From Asterella californica (Eukaryota; Streptophyta; Marchantiopsida; Marchantiales; Aytoniaceae), in the NCBI GenBank assembly GCA_036924285.1, contig JAYKYS010000007.1, positions 2,666,001 to 2,730,000 of the forward strand: DNA of 64,000 nucleotides, read 5' to 3'. The position numbers and the translations under genes were made by a program. Of the stretch, positions 45,130-53,569 are shown piece after piece; the stretch's first letter is position 1; each line of letters opens with the position of its first letter. Under the pieces are notes generated by a model, which worked only from the letters and a program-made list of their open reading frames with translations, did no database searches and was not told the origin of the DNA.

Positions 45130-46616
45130 TCGTCGTTTTTTTAGTTATGGATATTCTCTCTCATGAGATCGAGAGTGATTCGAGACACATTACGTCCGAT
45201 GTGCAATCTGTTATTTATCTCGCAAAGGATAAAATTTCATGTGAGAAAGATGCACAAGAGCTATGATAGGACCACATGAGATACCCAAGTTAGCCGAGAG
45301 CGGAGGTCTACACCTGTAGTCATTATGACACCGTTAGTCTTTGTTCTTGGAGTTCCTCCTGAGTCATGTGAATGATTGAGAGTCCACTCTGACACTATTC
45401 TGAAATTGTTCGAGACGAGTTTTCTTTGTCCGCGTTTTTTCTATTGGTTACCTCATGCTCTTCATGATGAGGTGAGACATGCATTCTGTCTATCGCTCGA
45501 CATGTTGGCATGGAACACCAAGGACGAGACGGCTTGTTATTTCCTCGTTGGTGCCTCTGTTATACTCGAGGTGACAGAGAGAGACATCGAGAGGTGGCGG
45601 TCCGTCTTTGGAGATTCCGTGCAAGTGATTGAGCGGTCTTACAGGAGGAATCAGTACGTGCAGTACGAGATAGGAGTGAGTCTGTCTCTACACGTGATGT
45701 CTCATCTTCCGTCTGCATTCTATGTTGTAAGATGTTAGATCAGGTTGGAGAGTATAGTAGAGCTGCTAGAGCATTGCATCTTTTGTCAATGACATGTCCT
45801 ACTGAAGAGACGATCGCTTCGTTCCGTCTTTCACTCCCCACCGCATGTTCTCTCACCACTTGAGGTTCAAGACTATCAGCTTGAGGAGTCATTATGTCTC
45901 GATAGATCTTTGTTTGTCCAAGCTTTATGTACGACTCAATGTCTATCTTCTGGAGGTCTGTCTAGATTATCTACGAGCACCTACGGGATTGTTTTCGGAC
46001 AGACGACCCCTCTAATGATTTCACGGAGCTTTTTCAAGTAGTGGCAGTAGTAGCTCAGGGACATATCTCTCATTCTATAGCTCAGGTACTGGAGGCAGCT
46101 AGACTGTTGGTCATGACGAAAGATGATGGTGAGATTCGACCGATAGCCATCAGCGAGATTCTTCTACGATTTATTAGTCGTGCCATTGTTCTTTAGCTTC
46201 GAGATACATTTCAGGATCACCTTTGTCCACATCAGTTTGGAGTTGCGACGTCTAGAGGTTGTGAGTATGTGTCTTTCGATATTAAGGCTTTCTTGGACAT
46301 CCATCCCGATTGGATCGTCTTACAAGTAGACGTGAAAAATACTTTTAATAGCATTTCTTGCGCTTTCATCTTTAGCGAGCTCATGGATGACGGTGGATCT
46401 CTACCGAGTCTCGTTCTCTTCGTGCATTCGTTCTATGGTTCTTCCACCCCTCTTATTACCAACACGGTCCTTTGATAGAGAGAGCTACAGTCATCAGCTC
46501 CGCTGCAGGTACTCGTCAGGGAGACCTTTTGGGTGGACTCTCTTTGTCTTAGCTCACTATAGAGCTCTCTTGACCACCGTCTTGGTTGCTCCAGGTTGTG
46601 TTTTTCCATCTCTAGC
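45130..46616 (+). pseudogene. reverse-transcriptase element, segment 1 of 3
   Basis: Best-preserved copy of the family. A leader domain at 45376-45738 (KDETACYFLVGASVILEVTE, IERWRSVFG) is followed by DGEIRPIAISEILLRFISRA (about 46120-46190). The RT fingers/palm follow (HPDWIVLQVDVKNTFNS, 46269-46475). The GTRQGD-type block near 46515 is in another frame. Stops and frameshifts occur, for example TAG near 46193. The sequence stops at TCTAGC (46616), where a chromovirus has inserted, and resumes at 52784 with the DDTHI catalytic block. It is a non-LTR-type RT by its motifs. No endonuclease domain was identified. Confidence 0.8.
46612..46616. other. left target-site duplication CTAGC
   Basis: CTAGC directly before the LTR, repeated exactly at 52784-52788 after the other LTR. 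A 5-bp duplication is the Ty3 integrase signature. Confidence 0.95.
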
Positions 46617-47123
46617 TGTAAGATGAGGCTCTAGAGTGAACTCGAAACTCGAATGCCCGTGGTGGTGCATTCGCAGCCTTTATATAGTGAGAGGAATAGT
46701 ACATGATCAGCTTCCGGCCAATGCTCATCTCTCACGCGGATCGCTGATGTGGCTTACATGCAGCCTTAGATCTAGAACAACATCTAGAGGTTCAGAATGA
46801 GCCACGTAGAAGGCTCGCTGGAAAGTTCTAGAAGCTTCTTTCTAGAAACTTCCTTCTGGAAGCTTCCCGGCTGGAAAGTTCTAGAAGCTTCTTTCTAGAA
46901 ACTTCCTTCTGGAAACTTCCCGGCTGGAAAGTTCTAGAAGCTTTATTCTAGAAACTTCCTTCTGGAAGTTTCCCGGCGGACTTTTGGCGCACTCGCCTAT
47001 TGGTAGAAGTACTATTTGCTGCATGTATTCTTCGGCCAACTTAGCCGTAACTAATTCTTATATCAAGGACTTCTACCAAACCAATTTCTCCTCTAGTTGA
47101 TAAGTAGGACTCTACTTATTACA
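46617..47123 (-). repeat. 3' LTR with heat-shock-element array
   Basis: 507 bp; on the minus strand it runs TGTAATAAGTAG ... CATCTTACA. Three 53-bp tandem units (from 46821, 46874 and 46927) are packed with alternating GAA and TTC triplets. A TATATAA box (46680-46686, minus) follows about 135 bp downstream on the same strand, then only about 35 bp to the presumed start and LTR end. Confidence 0.95.
46821..46973 (-). promoter_or_regulatory. triplicated heat-shock elements, 3' LTR
   Basis: Unit 1 contains GAAAGTTCTAGAAGCTTC (46821-46838), four alternating 5-bp GAA/TTC modules in perfect register. It is followed by TTCTAGAAACTTC and TTCTGGAAGCTTC, about ten modules per unit. Unit 2 repeats this from 46874. 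Unit 3 (from 46927) loses one module (TTT for TTC). Perfect nGAAnnTTCn arrays are the binding site of heat-shock transcription factor trimers. Confidence 0.75.
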
Positions 47124-47125
47124 AA

Positions 47126-47138
47126 CCTCCCCCCTTTT
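47126..47138 (-). promoter_or_regulatory. polypurine tract
   Basis: AAAAGGGGGGAGG on the minus strand, two bases before the 3' LTR. It overlaps the TAA stop of pol (47137-47139). Confidence 0.85.
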
Positions 47139-49083
47139 AAGAAGCAACGTCCTCGTTGCTCAACTGCTGTTCGAAAGCTTGCACTATGAGTGGGGCGTGT
47201 GCAAGATTAGTTGCAGGTTCCCATGTTGCTTCATGTAATGGATAGCCTTTCCATTTGACCAAATAATCTATCCGTTGATGACGAGTCCCACGAACACGTT
47301 TCTTTAAGATGCATTCCACTTCAAACTCTTCCTCGCCATCGATAATTTGAGGCAGTGGTCGCGACTCTTGCGAATTGCCAAATTGAGGAGGTCGTGGTGT
47401 ATATCGCCATAATAAAGACACATGAAAAACCGGATGAATCTTCATATGGGATGGAAGTTCGAGTTGATATGCCACTGCTCCAATTCTCCGGACAACAGAG
47501 AAAGGCCCGATGAAGCGAGGGTTGAATTTACGACTGCCGATCAGAGTAAGGTTGGTTGTGGATAACCAAACTTGATCACCAATCGTGAACTCTTCATGCC
47601 GACGGTGTCCATCGGCATATTGCTTTTGTCGGTTCTGAGCAACTTGTAGTTTCACCTTAGCTTTGTCCACTCCTTGTTGAATTCGTGCAACGAATTCATT
47701 AACAGCATCCACTTTGGTGTTGACTGACGACGTCGTGCTGAATCGTGTCAAACTTGCTGGTGTGAGAGGATGTTCGCCGTACATGAGATAAAAAGGTGTT
47801 TCACGAGTAGATGCATTGAGGGAGTTGTTGTAGGCAAATTCTACCAAAGGGAGTAAAGTGTCCCACTTCGCTTGCTCCTCCAGAGTAAAGGCTCGTAGCA
47901 TGTCTTCAATGGTGCGATTGGCTCTTTCGGTTTGTCCATCGGTCTGTGGGTGATAAGCCGTAGACATGGCAAGTTTGGTCTTGAACAGACCAAATAGGGT
48001 TCTCCAAAACATGCTCGTAAACTGAGGACCTCTATCTGTTATAAGCACCCGTGATAGACCGTGCTGAGCAAAAATGGTGTTCAAATATATCTGAGCAAGT
48101 TGCGGTGCTGAGACGTCTTTCGTGGTCGGTCGAAGATGGATCATCTTGCTAAGCTTATCGACGAAGACGACGATGGAGTCAAAACCTGAGCTCGTCATGG
48201 GAAGTTCACACACTAAGTCCATACTAACATGTTCCCAACGTTTGGAAGGGATCGGGAGGGGTTGAAGGAGACCGGAGGGTGCTTGATTTGTAGCCTTATT
48301 TTGTTGACACATTGCACAACTCCGAGTGTATACTGCAACATCCTCTGTCATCTTGGGCCAATAGAACACTCGTTGGACTGCTTCCAACGTCTTTTCTGCC
48401 CCCATGTGTCCTGCAATGGCTGAATCGTGACATTCAGTTAGTATGGTGGTACGTAGTTCTGGATCATCTGGGATCCATAACTTCCCTTCATGGAATACCA
48501 AACCATGGTTGCGGGTGATGGTGCTTGAAGGTTTTGCTGCGATAGTCTGTGCATCCGATTTTGTGCCCTCGATCAATTTTGTCCAGAAGTCAGAATTCAC
48601 CTTGACTTCAGAGACTATGTTATGCACCATAGGCATGCGGGTTAATGCATCAGCAATTTGCTTCTTGCCCTCAACGTACGTGATGGTCATGTTGAATCGC
48701 TGCCTCCATTCTGCCCAACGGATTTGTCTCTTTGAGAGATCCTTCTGCGTCTCCAAATAGACTAAAGGTTTGTGGTCTGTCTCGACCACAAAAGCCTTCT
48801 CCCCTAGATAGTGCTTCCAATGCTTAGTAGCGAGAACTATCGCCAATTCTTCTCTCTCGGTGGTGTGATAGTTCTGTTCTGCTGGTAACAACTTCCGAGA
48901 GAAGTATGCAATTGGATGCCAACCATCCTTCCATTCTTGCTGCAACACCGCCCCTACTGCCGTGCCTGATGCGTCCGTTGCTAACTTGATAGGTTTTTTT
49001 GGGTCGTACCACTTGAGGATCGGAGCATGTAGTAGCGCGGTTTTCAATGCTTGAAAACCTACTTCTTGCGCTGTTCCCCACAT
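47137..49083 (-). CDS. chromovirus pol, RNase H-integrase-chromodomain part
   Basis: 648 codons in the same phase as the RT block upstream, from which it is separated only by a TGA (49084-49086). RNase H occupies about residues 1-160 (ATDASGTAVG, TEREELAIV, ETDHKPLVY, DALTR). The integrase zinc domain is at ~210-260 (ECHDSAIAGH, CAMCQQNK). The DDE core is at ~275-400, with its acidic residues in SMDLV, ITDRGPQF and TDGQTERANR. A C-terminal domain (FIGPFSVVRRIG) and a chromodomain (about 585-640; FEVECILKKR, YLVKWKGYPLHEATWEP) complete it. The chromodomain of this family directs integration toward particular chromatin. All catalytic residues are present. It is normally made as part of one Gag-Pol polyprotein; the ATG at its start is probably not used. 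Confidence 0.93.
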   Translation of the reverse strand: MWGTAQEVGFQALKTALLHAPILKWYDPKKPIKLATDASGTAVGAVLQQEWKDGWHPIAYFSRKLLPAEQNYHTTEREELAIVLATKHWKHYLGEKAFVVETDHKPLVYLETQKDLSKRQIRWAEWRQRFNMTITYVEGKKQIADALTRMPMVHNIVSEVKVNSDFWTKLIEGTKSDAQTIAAKPSSTITRNHGLVFHEGKLWIPDDPELRTTILTECHDSAIAGHMGAEKTLEAVQRVFYWPKMTEDVAVYTRSCAMCQQNKATNQAPSGLLQPLPIPSKRWEHVSMDLVCELPMTSSGFDSIVVFVDKLSKMIHLRPTTKDVSAPQLAQIYLNTIFAQHGLSRVLITDRGPQFTSMFWRTLFGLFKTKLAMSTAYHPQTDGQTERANRTIEDMLRAFTLEEQAKWDTLLPLVEFAYNNSLNASTRETPFYLMYGEHPLTPASLTRFSTTSSVNTKVDAVNEFVARIQQGVDKAKVKLQVAQNRQKQYADGHRRHEEFTIGDQVWLSTTNLTLIGSRKFNPRFIGPFSVVRRIGAVAYQLELPSHMKIHPVFHVSLLWRYTPRPPQFGNSQESRPLPQIIDGEEEFEVECILKKRVRGTRHQRIDYLVKWKGYPLHEATWEPATNLAHAPLIVQAFEQQLSNEDVAS

Positions 49084-50160
49084 TCATTTCTTGCCTTTGC
49101 CTAACAGGGCAGTTAGTGGTTGTGCAAGCTTGGCAAAATGCTTAACAAATCTACGATAAAATCCTGTCAATCCCAAGAAGCTCTTAAGTTGGGTCTGATC
49201 TTCTGGAGCCTTCCATTGTTGGATGACAGCTATTTTATCGGCCATTACTTGTATGCCTTCTGCACTCACTCTGTGTCCTAAGTAGTCCACCTCCGTCTTG
49301 CCAAATTCACATTTTGAAATTTTGGCGTACAATTTATTTTGACGGAGTACTTGGAGAACCTCTCTCAAATGGTGCACATGGTCATCCATAGTTTTGCTAT
49401 AGACTAAGATGTCGTCAAGAAATACAACGACTGATCTGTCTAAGTACGGCCGGAATATGTCATTCATCAGGCCCATGAAGGTGGCCGGTGCATTTGTGAG
49501 ACCAAATGGCATTACTAAGTATTCGAAGTGACCATACCTTGTTCGAAAGGCAGTCTTTTCCACATCTTCATCAGCGATTCGAATCTGGTTGTACCCGCTC
49601 CGTAAGTCTAGCTTCGTGAAGTACTTTGCTCCTTCGAGTTGGTCGAACAAGTCATCCATCCGAGGTAGTGGATACTTATTCTTCACCGTTTGTTGATTGA
49701 GTGCTCGGTAATCGATGCACATCCGTAGGCTGTTATCCTTTTTCTTAACAAAAAGGACTGGAGCTCCATATGGTGACACGCTGGGTTGGATGAACCCTTT
49801 TTGTAACATCTCCTCGATTTGCGCCTTGCACTCCTCCAATTCATGTGGCGCTAGTCTGTATGGGGCCTTACAAGGAGGGGTGCTCCCTGGAATCACCTCG
49901 ATTTTGTGGTCAATCCTTCGTTTTGGTGGTAACCCTGAAGGAAGATCATCGGGAAAGACATCCCCATATTCTGCTATCACTCCTGTCAAGCTTTCTGGTA
50001 TCTGTCCGTCGAGTCGTGCACTCGGGACTTCTCTTATTAAACCCAAAAAACAGACATCGCTGTTACGTATAGCACTTGTACCTATTACATACAAAGGCAA
50101 GCTCTGTCTTCGAGATCTCACTCTATCTCCGAAGATTTTCCACTGTTTGGTTTTCACCAC
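49084..50160 (-). CDS. chromovirus pol, reverse transcriptase part
   Basis: 358 codons. RT motifs in order: [17 protein letters not shown] before the fingers, [50 protein letters not shown] with the first catalytic Asp, [11 protein letters not shown], and [11 protein letters not shown] with the catalytic DD pair. The thumb/connection region ([33 protein letters not shown]) follows. It lies in phase with the protease segment upstream and the RNase H segment downstream, interrupted by TAG (50170-50172) and TGA (49084-49086). Both stops sit where relatives usually have Trp, consistent with single G-to-A changes. It converts element RNA to cDNA in virus-like particles. Confidence 0.93.
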   Translation of the reverse strand: MVKTKQWKIFGDRVRSRRQSLPLYVIGTSAIRNSDVCFLGLIREVPSARLDGQIPESLTGVIAEYGDVFPDDLPSGLPPKRRIDHKIEVIPGSTPPCKAPYRLAPHELEECKAQIEEMLQKGFIQPSVSPYGAPVLFVKKKDNSLRMCIDYRALNQQTVKNKYPLPRMDDLFDQLEGAKYFTKLDLRSGYNQIRIADEDVEKTAFRTRYGHFEYLVMPFGLTNAPATFMGLMNDIFRPYLDRSVVVFLDDILVYSKTMDDHVHHLREVLQVLRQNKLYAKISKCEFGKTEVDYLGHRVSAEGIQVMADKIAVIQQWKAPEDQTQLKSFLGLTGFYRRFVKHFAKLAQPLTALLGKGKK

Positions 50161-50169
50161 TTTTCTTTG

Positions 50170-50572
50170 CTAATCCACTTCAGGATTATACTGCTCCATC
50201 CACGGCATACCCAATATGACATCATAACGGGCTAATGTGATCACTCGCCACTCAATATCTTCACGATATTCACCTAAAGTAAGTTCTATCTTTCGAGGTA
50301 GAGATTCAATCTTCTCAGTCTGTCCATTGGGCAGTTCCACCTCTTCACTCTCATCACTTTCTAACTCCATTCCCAATTTCATAGCAGTCGATCGAGACAA
50401 AAAGTTCTCTGTTGCACCAGGATCGATTAGTACTCTCACCTGGGTCCCTTCCAAGACTCCATCCGTGACAATCAATTGTGCATTGTTTTTTGTCAATCTC
50501 CTTCTCCTTCCCTCGCCTTTCTTCTCCCTCCTTGCACCAGTAAGGCCGCGAGGTGCATTTACTGGTGTTCTT
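50170..50572 (-). CDS. chromovirus pol start and protease
   Basis: The pol phase is open from the frameshift site (first pol codon 50572-50574) to the TAG at 50170-50172. A basic linker (RREKKGEGRRRRLTK) precedes a retropepsin fold with active-site motif VLIDPGATENFLS and the later YDVILGMPWM motif. DPGA in place of DSG/DTG is common in plant Ty3 proteases. There is no ATG at the beginning of this frame, so expression by frameshift from gag is the simplest route. The protease cleaves the Gag and Gag-Pol polyproteins. Confidence 0.88.
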
Positions 50573-50580
50573 CGTTTCCC
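50535..50580 (-). promoter_or_regulatory. programmed -1 ribosomal frameshift signal, gag-pol
   Basis: On the minus strand the heptamer GGGAAAC (50574-50580) lies in gag phase as G_GGA_AAC. After 6 nt (GAAGAA) comes a 9-bp stem, CACCAGTAA (50559-50567) paired with TTACTGGTG (50535-50543), around a 15-nt loop. The gag stop TAA is inside the stem. Slipping back one base after AAC enters exactly the pol phase, which is open. Loop bases CCTCG could also pair with CGAGG at 50511-50515 to form a pseudoknot. Confidence 0.85.
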
Positions 50581-51689
50581 AGTCTTGCCTCGATTTCCTC
50601 ATCTCCTTCCGTCCCATTCAGATGATTCAAAGGTCGACGATATGAAGGTCTTGGATCTCTAGGAAAACGACTTCGACAATTTGCAGCTATGTGGCCGAAT
50701 CGCCCACAGCTGTAACATCGACGTTGCTCGAGTTGAGGTGTGGCATTCCTGACACCTTCTCCTCTAGGAGCTCCTTGACGTCTTTCTTCTGGCCGCCCTC
50801 GACGATCCCCACCTTGAAATTGTCGTGGCTGATAGCGGATGTTGCCTAGCTCCATGGGTGTCGGACCGTTTGCATACGGGATTTCGGATCTATTCTGATG
50901 ATTTGGTGGAATCATCACTTCTCCTCCTAACGCTCCAGCAATTCTCTGAGCGCAAGCGATGGCCTCAAAAACCGTGAGTGGGTTTTGCACCATTACTTCT
51001 TGTCGAATTCTTTCCTTCAACCCCCTCTTGAAATTATCAAGAGCCTCCGCCGGACTCATATCAGTGATTGCAACTTGCAAGTCGAGGAAGGCTTCTACAT
51101 ACTCTTGAAGACTTCCCTTCTGTTTCAATTCCCACATCCTCGTTCGAGCCATTTGCACCGAGTCCACAGACTGGAAATTCTTCAACAACCCTTCTTGCAT
51201 TGCAGTCCATGTGACTGTCCTCCCTTCCGCCAACACCGATCTCTCCCATGCATCATACCACGTGAGAGCTTTATCAGTCAAGTAGCCACACGCAAACACT
51301 CCCGCTACGTGGTCTGTGATTTGCGTACTGAAAAGTCGTAAATATCGATTCATCCGAGAAATCCAATTCTCGACTACTCCCATAAGTCGTTGGCCTTTGT
51401 ACGATTCAATGTTACATGTCTTCTTCATCCGTAGTAGCAGGGCACCTTCCTCATCGACTGGAGCTCTAACGATTTGTGCCACGGGTTCTCTTGGTGCAGA
51501 TTGCTCTCCCACCACCGGTACTCCTTGAGACGATCCTCCTCTTGCAACGTCTGTCATACTCTGACCCTCGAGGTTCAGCATTTTGTTCTGTAATGCTTCA
51601 ACCGTCATCTTCATCTCTCGAAATTCGGTCAGCATGCCTTGCATCAGTTCCTGCATCACCAACTCTGGATTTGGAGGTTGTTGCTCCAT
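50559..51689 (-). CDS. chromovirus gag
   Basis: 376 aa from an ATG at 51689 to TAA at 50559. An N-terminal helical segment is followed by a retrotransposon gag capsid domain (about residues 110-260; ENWISRMNRYLRLFSTQ, LTWYDAWER, LKQKGSLQEYVEAF, FKRGLKERIRQEV). A basic Arg/Gly-rich stretch and a zinc knuckle CYSCGRFGHIAANC (about residues 323-336) lie near the C terminus. Gag forms the particle and packages RNA. It is intact in this copy. Its last codons overlap the frameshift signal, so most ribosomes should end at TAA and a minority continue into pol. Confidence 0.93.
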   Translation of the reverse strand: MEQQPPNPELVMQELMQGMLTEFREMKMTVEALQNKMLNLEGQSMTDVARGGSSQGVPVVGEQSAPREPVAQIVRAPVDEEGALLLRMKKTCNIESYKGQRLMGVVENWISRMNRYLRLFSTQITDHVAGVFACGYLTDKALTWYDAWERSVLAEGRTVTWTAMQEGLLKNFQSVDSVQMARTRMWELKQKGSLQEYVEAFLDLQVAITDMSPAEALDNFKRGLKERIRQEVMVQNPLTVFEAIACAQRIAGALGGEVMIPPNHQNRSEIPYANGPTPMELGNIRYQPRQFQGGDRRGRPEERRQGAPRGEGVRNATPQLEQRRCYSCGRFGHIAANCRSRFPRDPRPSYRRPLNHLNGTEGDEEIEARLGNEEHQ

Positions 51690-51734
51690 GATCGCTCTCT
51701 CTCTCTCTTACGACAAGTAAGTTTCAAGCTTCTT

Positions 51735-51938
51735 CTAGTACAGAGTTATGACGGCCACTCGGAAACGTTCGTATACTACAGGTACTACAAAAGGGACAGG
51801 AGAATCAATTATCTCGCGGTAGAAATCCTCACCAAAATTTCTAATCACAAACTCTCTATGTAACGATTTCGGTCTGCAGACATAGCGGATCTCCACCCAC
51901 GTGTTGAAGGGAACAGGAGCGGGTAGGTTTAGATCCAT
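51735..51938 (-). CDS. leader small ORF 2 of the chromovirus
   Basis: 67 codons from an ATG at 51938 (the open phase extends upstream only through TTG). It contains NLPAPVPFNTWVEIRYV and NFGEDFYREIIDSPVPFVVP. It resembles the neighbouring leader ORF 1 (shared PAP-LP/PF and FGEDF---I/V-(D/N)SPVP motifs), indicating an internal duplication. It lies between primer site and gag. No known domain is recognised. It could be translated, act as an upstream ORF, or be the remnant of a longer protein. Confidence 0.4.
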   Translation of the reverse strand: MDLNLPAPVPFNTWVEIRYVCRPKSLHREFVIRNFGEDFYREIIDSPVPFVVPVVYERFRVAVITLY

Positions 51939-51943
51939 GCTCA

Positions 51944-52159
51944 CTAAATCAAGATGTAGACGGTCAAATCCCAACTAGCTGCATATGTCACTACTAGAAG
52001 AATCACCGGGACTGGCGAATTCATCACTTGACCCATGAAATCCTCACCGAAATGATAAACAAGATACACTCGAAAATGCTCTCGACGTATATACATAAGC
52101 TTGATATGGAAAGGATTCAAGAATGGTAATTCTGGAGCTGGAAATCTACCCCCATCCAT
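51944..52159 (-). CDS. leader small ORF 1 of the chromovirus
   Basis: 71 codons from an ATG at 52159. Contains MDGGRFPAPELPFLNPFHIK, YIRREHFRVYLVYHFGEDF and MNSPVPVILLVV. Its similarity to leader ORF 2 extends over most of both peptides, although they are in different phases, separated by a short gap. Function unknown. Being first in the transcript it would affect translation of gag unless bypassed. Confidence 0.4.
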   Translation of the reverse strand: MDGGRFPAPELPFLNPFHIKLMYIRREHFRVYLVYHFGEDFMGQVMNSPVPVILLVVTYAASWDLTVYILI

Positions 52160-52260
52160 CACATAGCTCTCTTGATCCTTTCAGCGCACTCAGAGTTTCA
52201 ATTGCTAGGTACCTCGATCAAAGGTCCTTCTAAGAGGGGTAATCCGCTCTCTTAGAGTTT

Positions 52261-52275
52261 CCTGCTCTGATACCA
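52261..52275 (-). promoter_or_regulatory. primer binding site, initiator tRNA-Met
   Basis: TGGTATCAGAGCAGG on the minus strand, one base after the 5' LTR. TGGTATCAGAGC is the standard complement of the plant initiator tRNA-Met 3' end. Confidence 0.95.
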
Positions 52276-52276
52276 T

Positions 52277-52783
52277 TGTAAGATGAGGCTCTAGAGTGAA
52301 CTCGAAACTCGAATGCCCGTGGTGGTGCATTCGTAGCCTTTATATAGTGAGAGGAATAGTACATGATCAGCTTCCGGCCAATGCTCATCTCTCACGCGGA
52401 TCGCTGATGTGGCTTACATGCAGCCTTAGATCTAGAACAACATCTAGAGGTTCAGAATGAGCCACGTAGAAGGCTCGCTGGAAAGTTCTAGAAGCTTCTT
52501 TCTAGAAACTTCCTTCTGGAAGCTTCCCGGCTGGAAAGTTCTAGAAGCTTCTTTCTAGAAACTTCCTTCTGGAAACTTCCCGGCTGGAAAGTTCTAGAAG
52601 CTTTATTCTAGAAACTTCCTTCTGGAAGTTTCCCGGCGGACTTTTGGCGCACTCGCCTATTGGTAGAAGTACTATTTGCTGCATGTATTCTTCGGCCAAC
52701 TTAGCCGTAACTAATTCTTATATCAAGGACTTCTACCAAACCAATTTCTCCTCTAGTTGATAAGTAGGACTCTACTTATTACA
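52277..52783 (-). repeat. 5' LTR with heat-shock-element array
   Basis: 507 bp, identical by eye to the 3' LTR except one C/T difference. The heat-shock arrays begin at 52481, 52534 and 52587, and the TATATAA box is at 52340-52346 (minus). This is the copy that would drive the element's RNA. Confidence 0.95.
52481..52633 (-). promoter_or_regulatory. triplicated heat-shock elements, 5' LTR
   Basis: Same three 53-bp units as in the 3' LTR. The motif GAAAGTTCTAGAAGCTTC is at 52481-52498 and 52534-52551, with a variant at 52587-52604. The nearest array lies about 135 bp upstream of the TATA box, a heat-inducible promoter layout. Confidence 0.75.
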
Positions 52784-53569
52784 CTAGCTGATGATACTCA
52801 TATCGTAGGTCATGCGGACCAAGTCTCTGTTGTCTTTGATCACCTCATCTCTCAATTGGCCTTGGTAGGGTTGAGAGTGAAGGTGTCAAAGTGATAGACT
52901 TGGTCTTCCATAGGTATACCGTCGGACCTTCATCTCTCGGAGGGATGTGTTACACCTAGAAATAGTTTACACATCTCTGGAGTATCGACGGATACAGAGG
53001 ACTTCGTCTCGGTGTTCTTAGATGTTGTCATGACGGAGGACGTTTTACATATCGAGGATCTCTCTATGTTAGAGGACCCACATATTATCTTTGATATCCT
53101 TTCCTCTTCCATTGCATGTCGTCTTGGTTACTTATTCCGCATAGTACCTCCATCTCCTATCTTCATCGCGCGTCTTAGATAGTTTGATAGCAGGATCATG
53201 GAGGTTTTTGATGACATCATAAGATCGGGGATCTTTGACTACTTCGCAAGACCTCTAGCACGTGGACATACATCTTTGCCGATATCATGTGACGGGGTGG
53301 ACTTATTATTCATGGAGGAAATTGCTCCGGCAGTCTTTTTGGGTAGTTGGGCACTCTGAGCACCTTGTCTATCTTATCGTTTCATTGTGCGAGATAGATT
53401 TATCCTGGAGAGCTACGTGATAGAGGTGGAGGATGATTCTTACTTACTACAGTTGTGTCTCCGTGAGACAAGAGATAGTTTGACTCTTGAGGCACGTCAA
53501 GCACTCCTTCGATTCGATACCCTAGCTTTCGATGGACCTCACGTACTACAATCTTCTTTGATGGTACCG
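52784..53569 (+). pseudogene. reverse-transcriptase element, segment 2 of 3
   Basis: Starts with the second copy of CTAGC, then GATGATACTCATATCGTAGG (the DDTHIV catalytic block), continuing the palm interrupted at 46616. Then come the post-RT domain (FLDVVMTEDVLHIEDLS, SSSIACRLGYLFRIVPPSPI, PLARGHTSLPISCDGVDLL) and, near 53387-53560, a fragment ending FDTLAFDGPHV. Frameshifts and a TAG at about 53180 break it. It stops at about 53569, where the second LTR element begins. Confidence 0.8.

Larger units (their letters stand above)
46617..52783 (-). mobile_element. complete, recent Ty3 chromovirus
   Basis: A 6167-bp element with 507-bp LTRs at both ends, an exact 5-bp target duplication, a tRNA-iMet primer site, a leader with two small ORFs, gag, a -1 frameshift signal, protease-RT-RNase H-integrase-chromodomain and a polypurine tract. 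By eye the LTRs differ at one base (C at 46673, T at 52333), so insertion was recent. It is inserted in an old RT pseudogene. Pol has two stop codons (50170-50172 and 49084-49086), so this copy is probably not autonomous. Confidence 0.95.
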
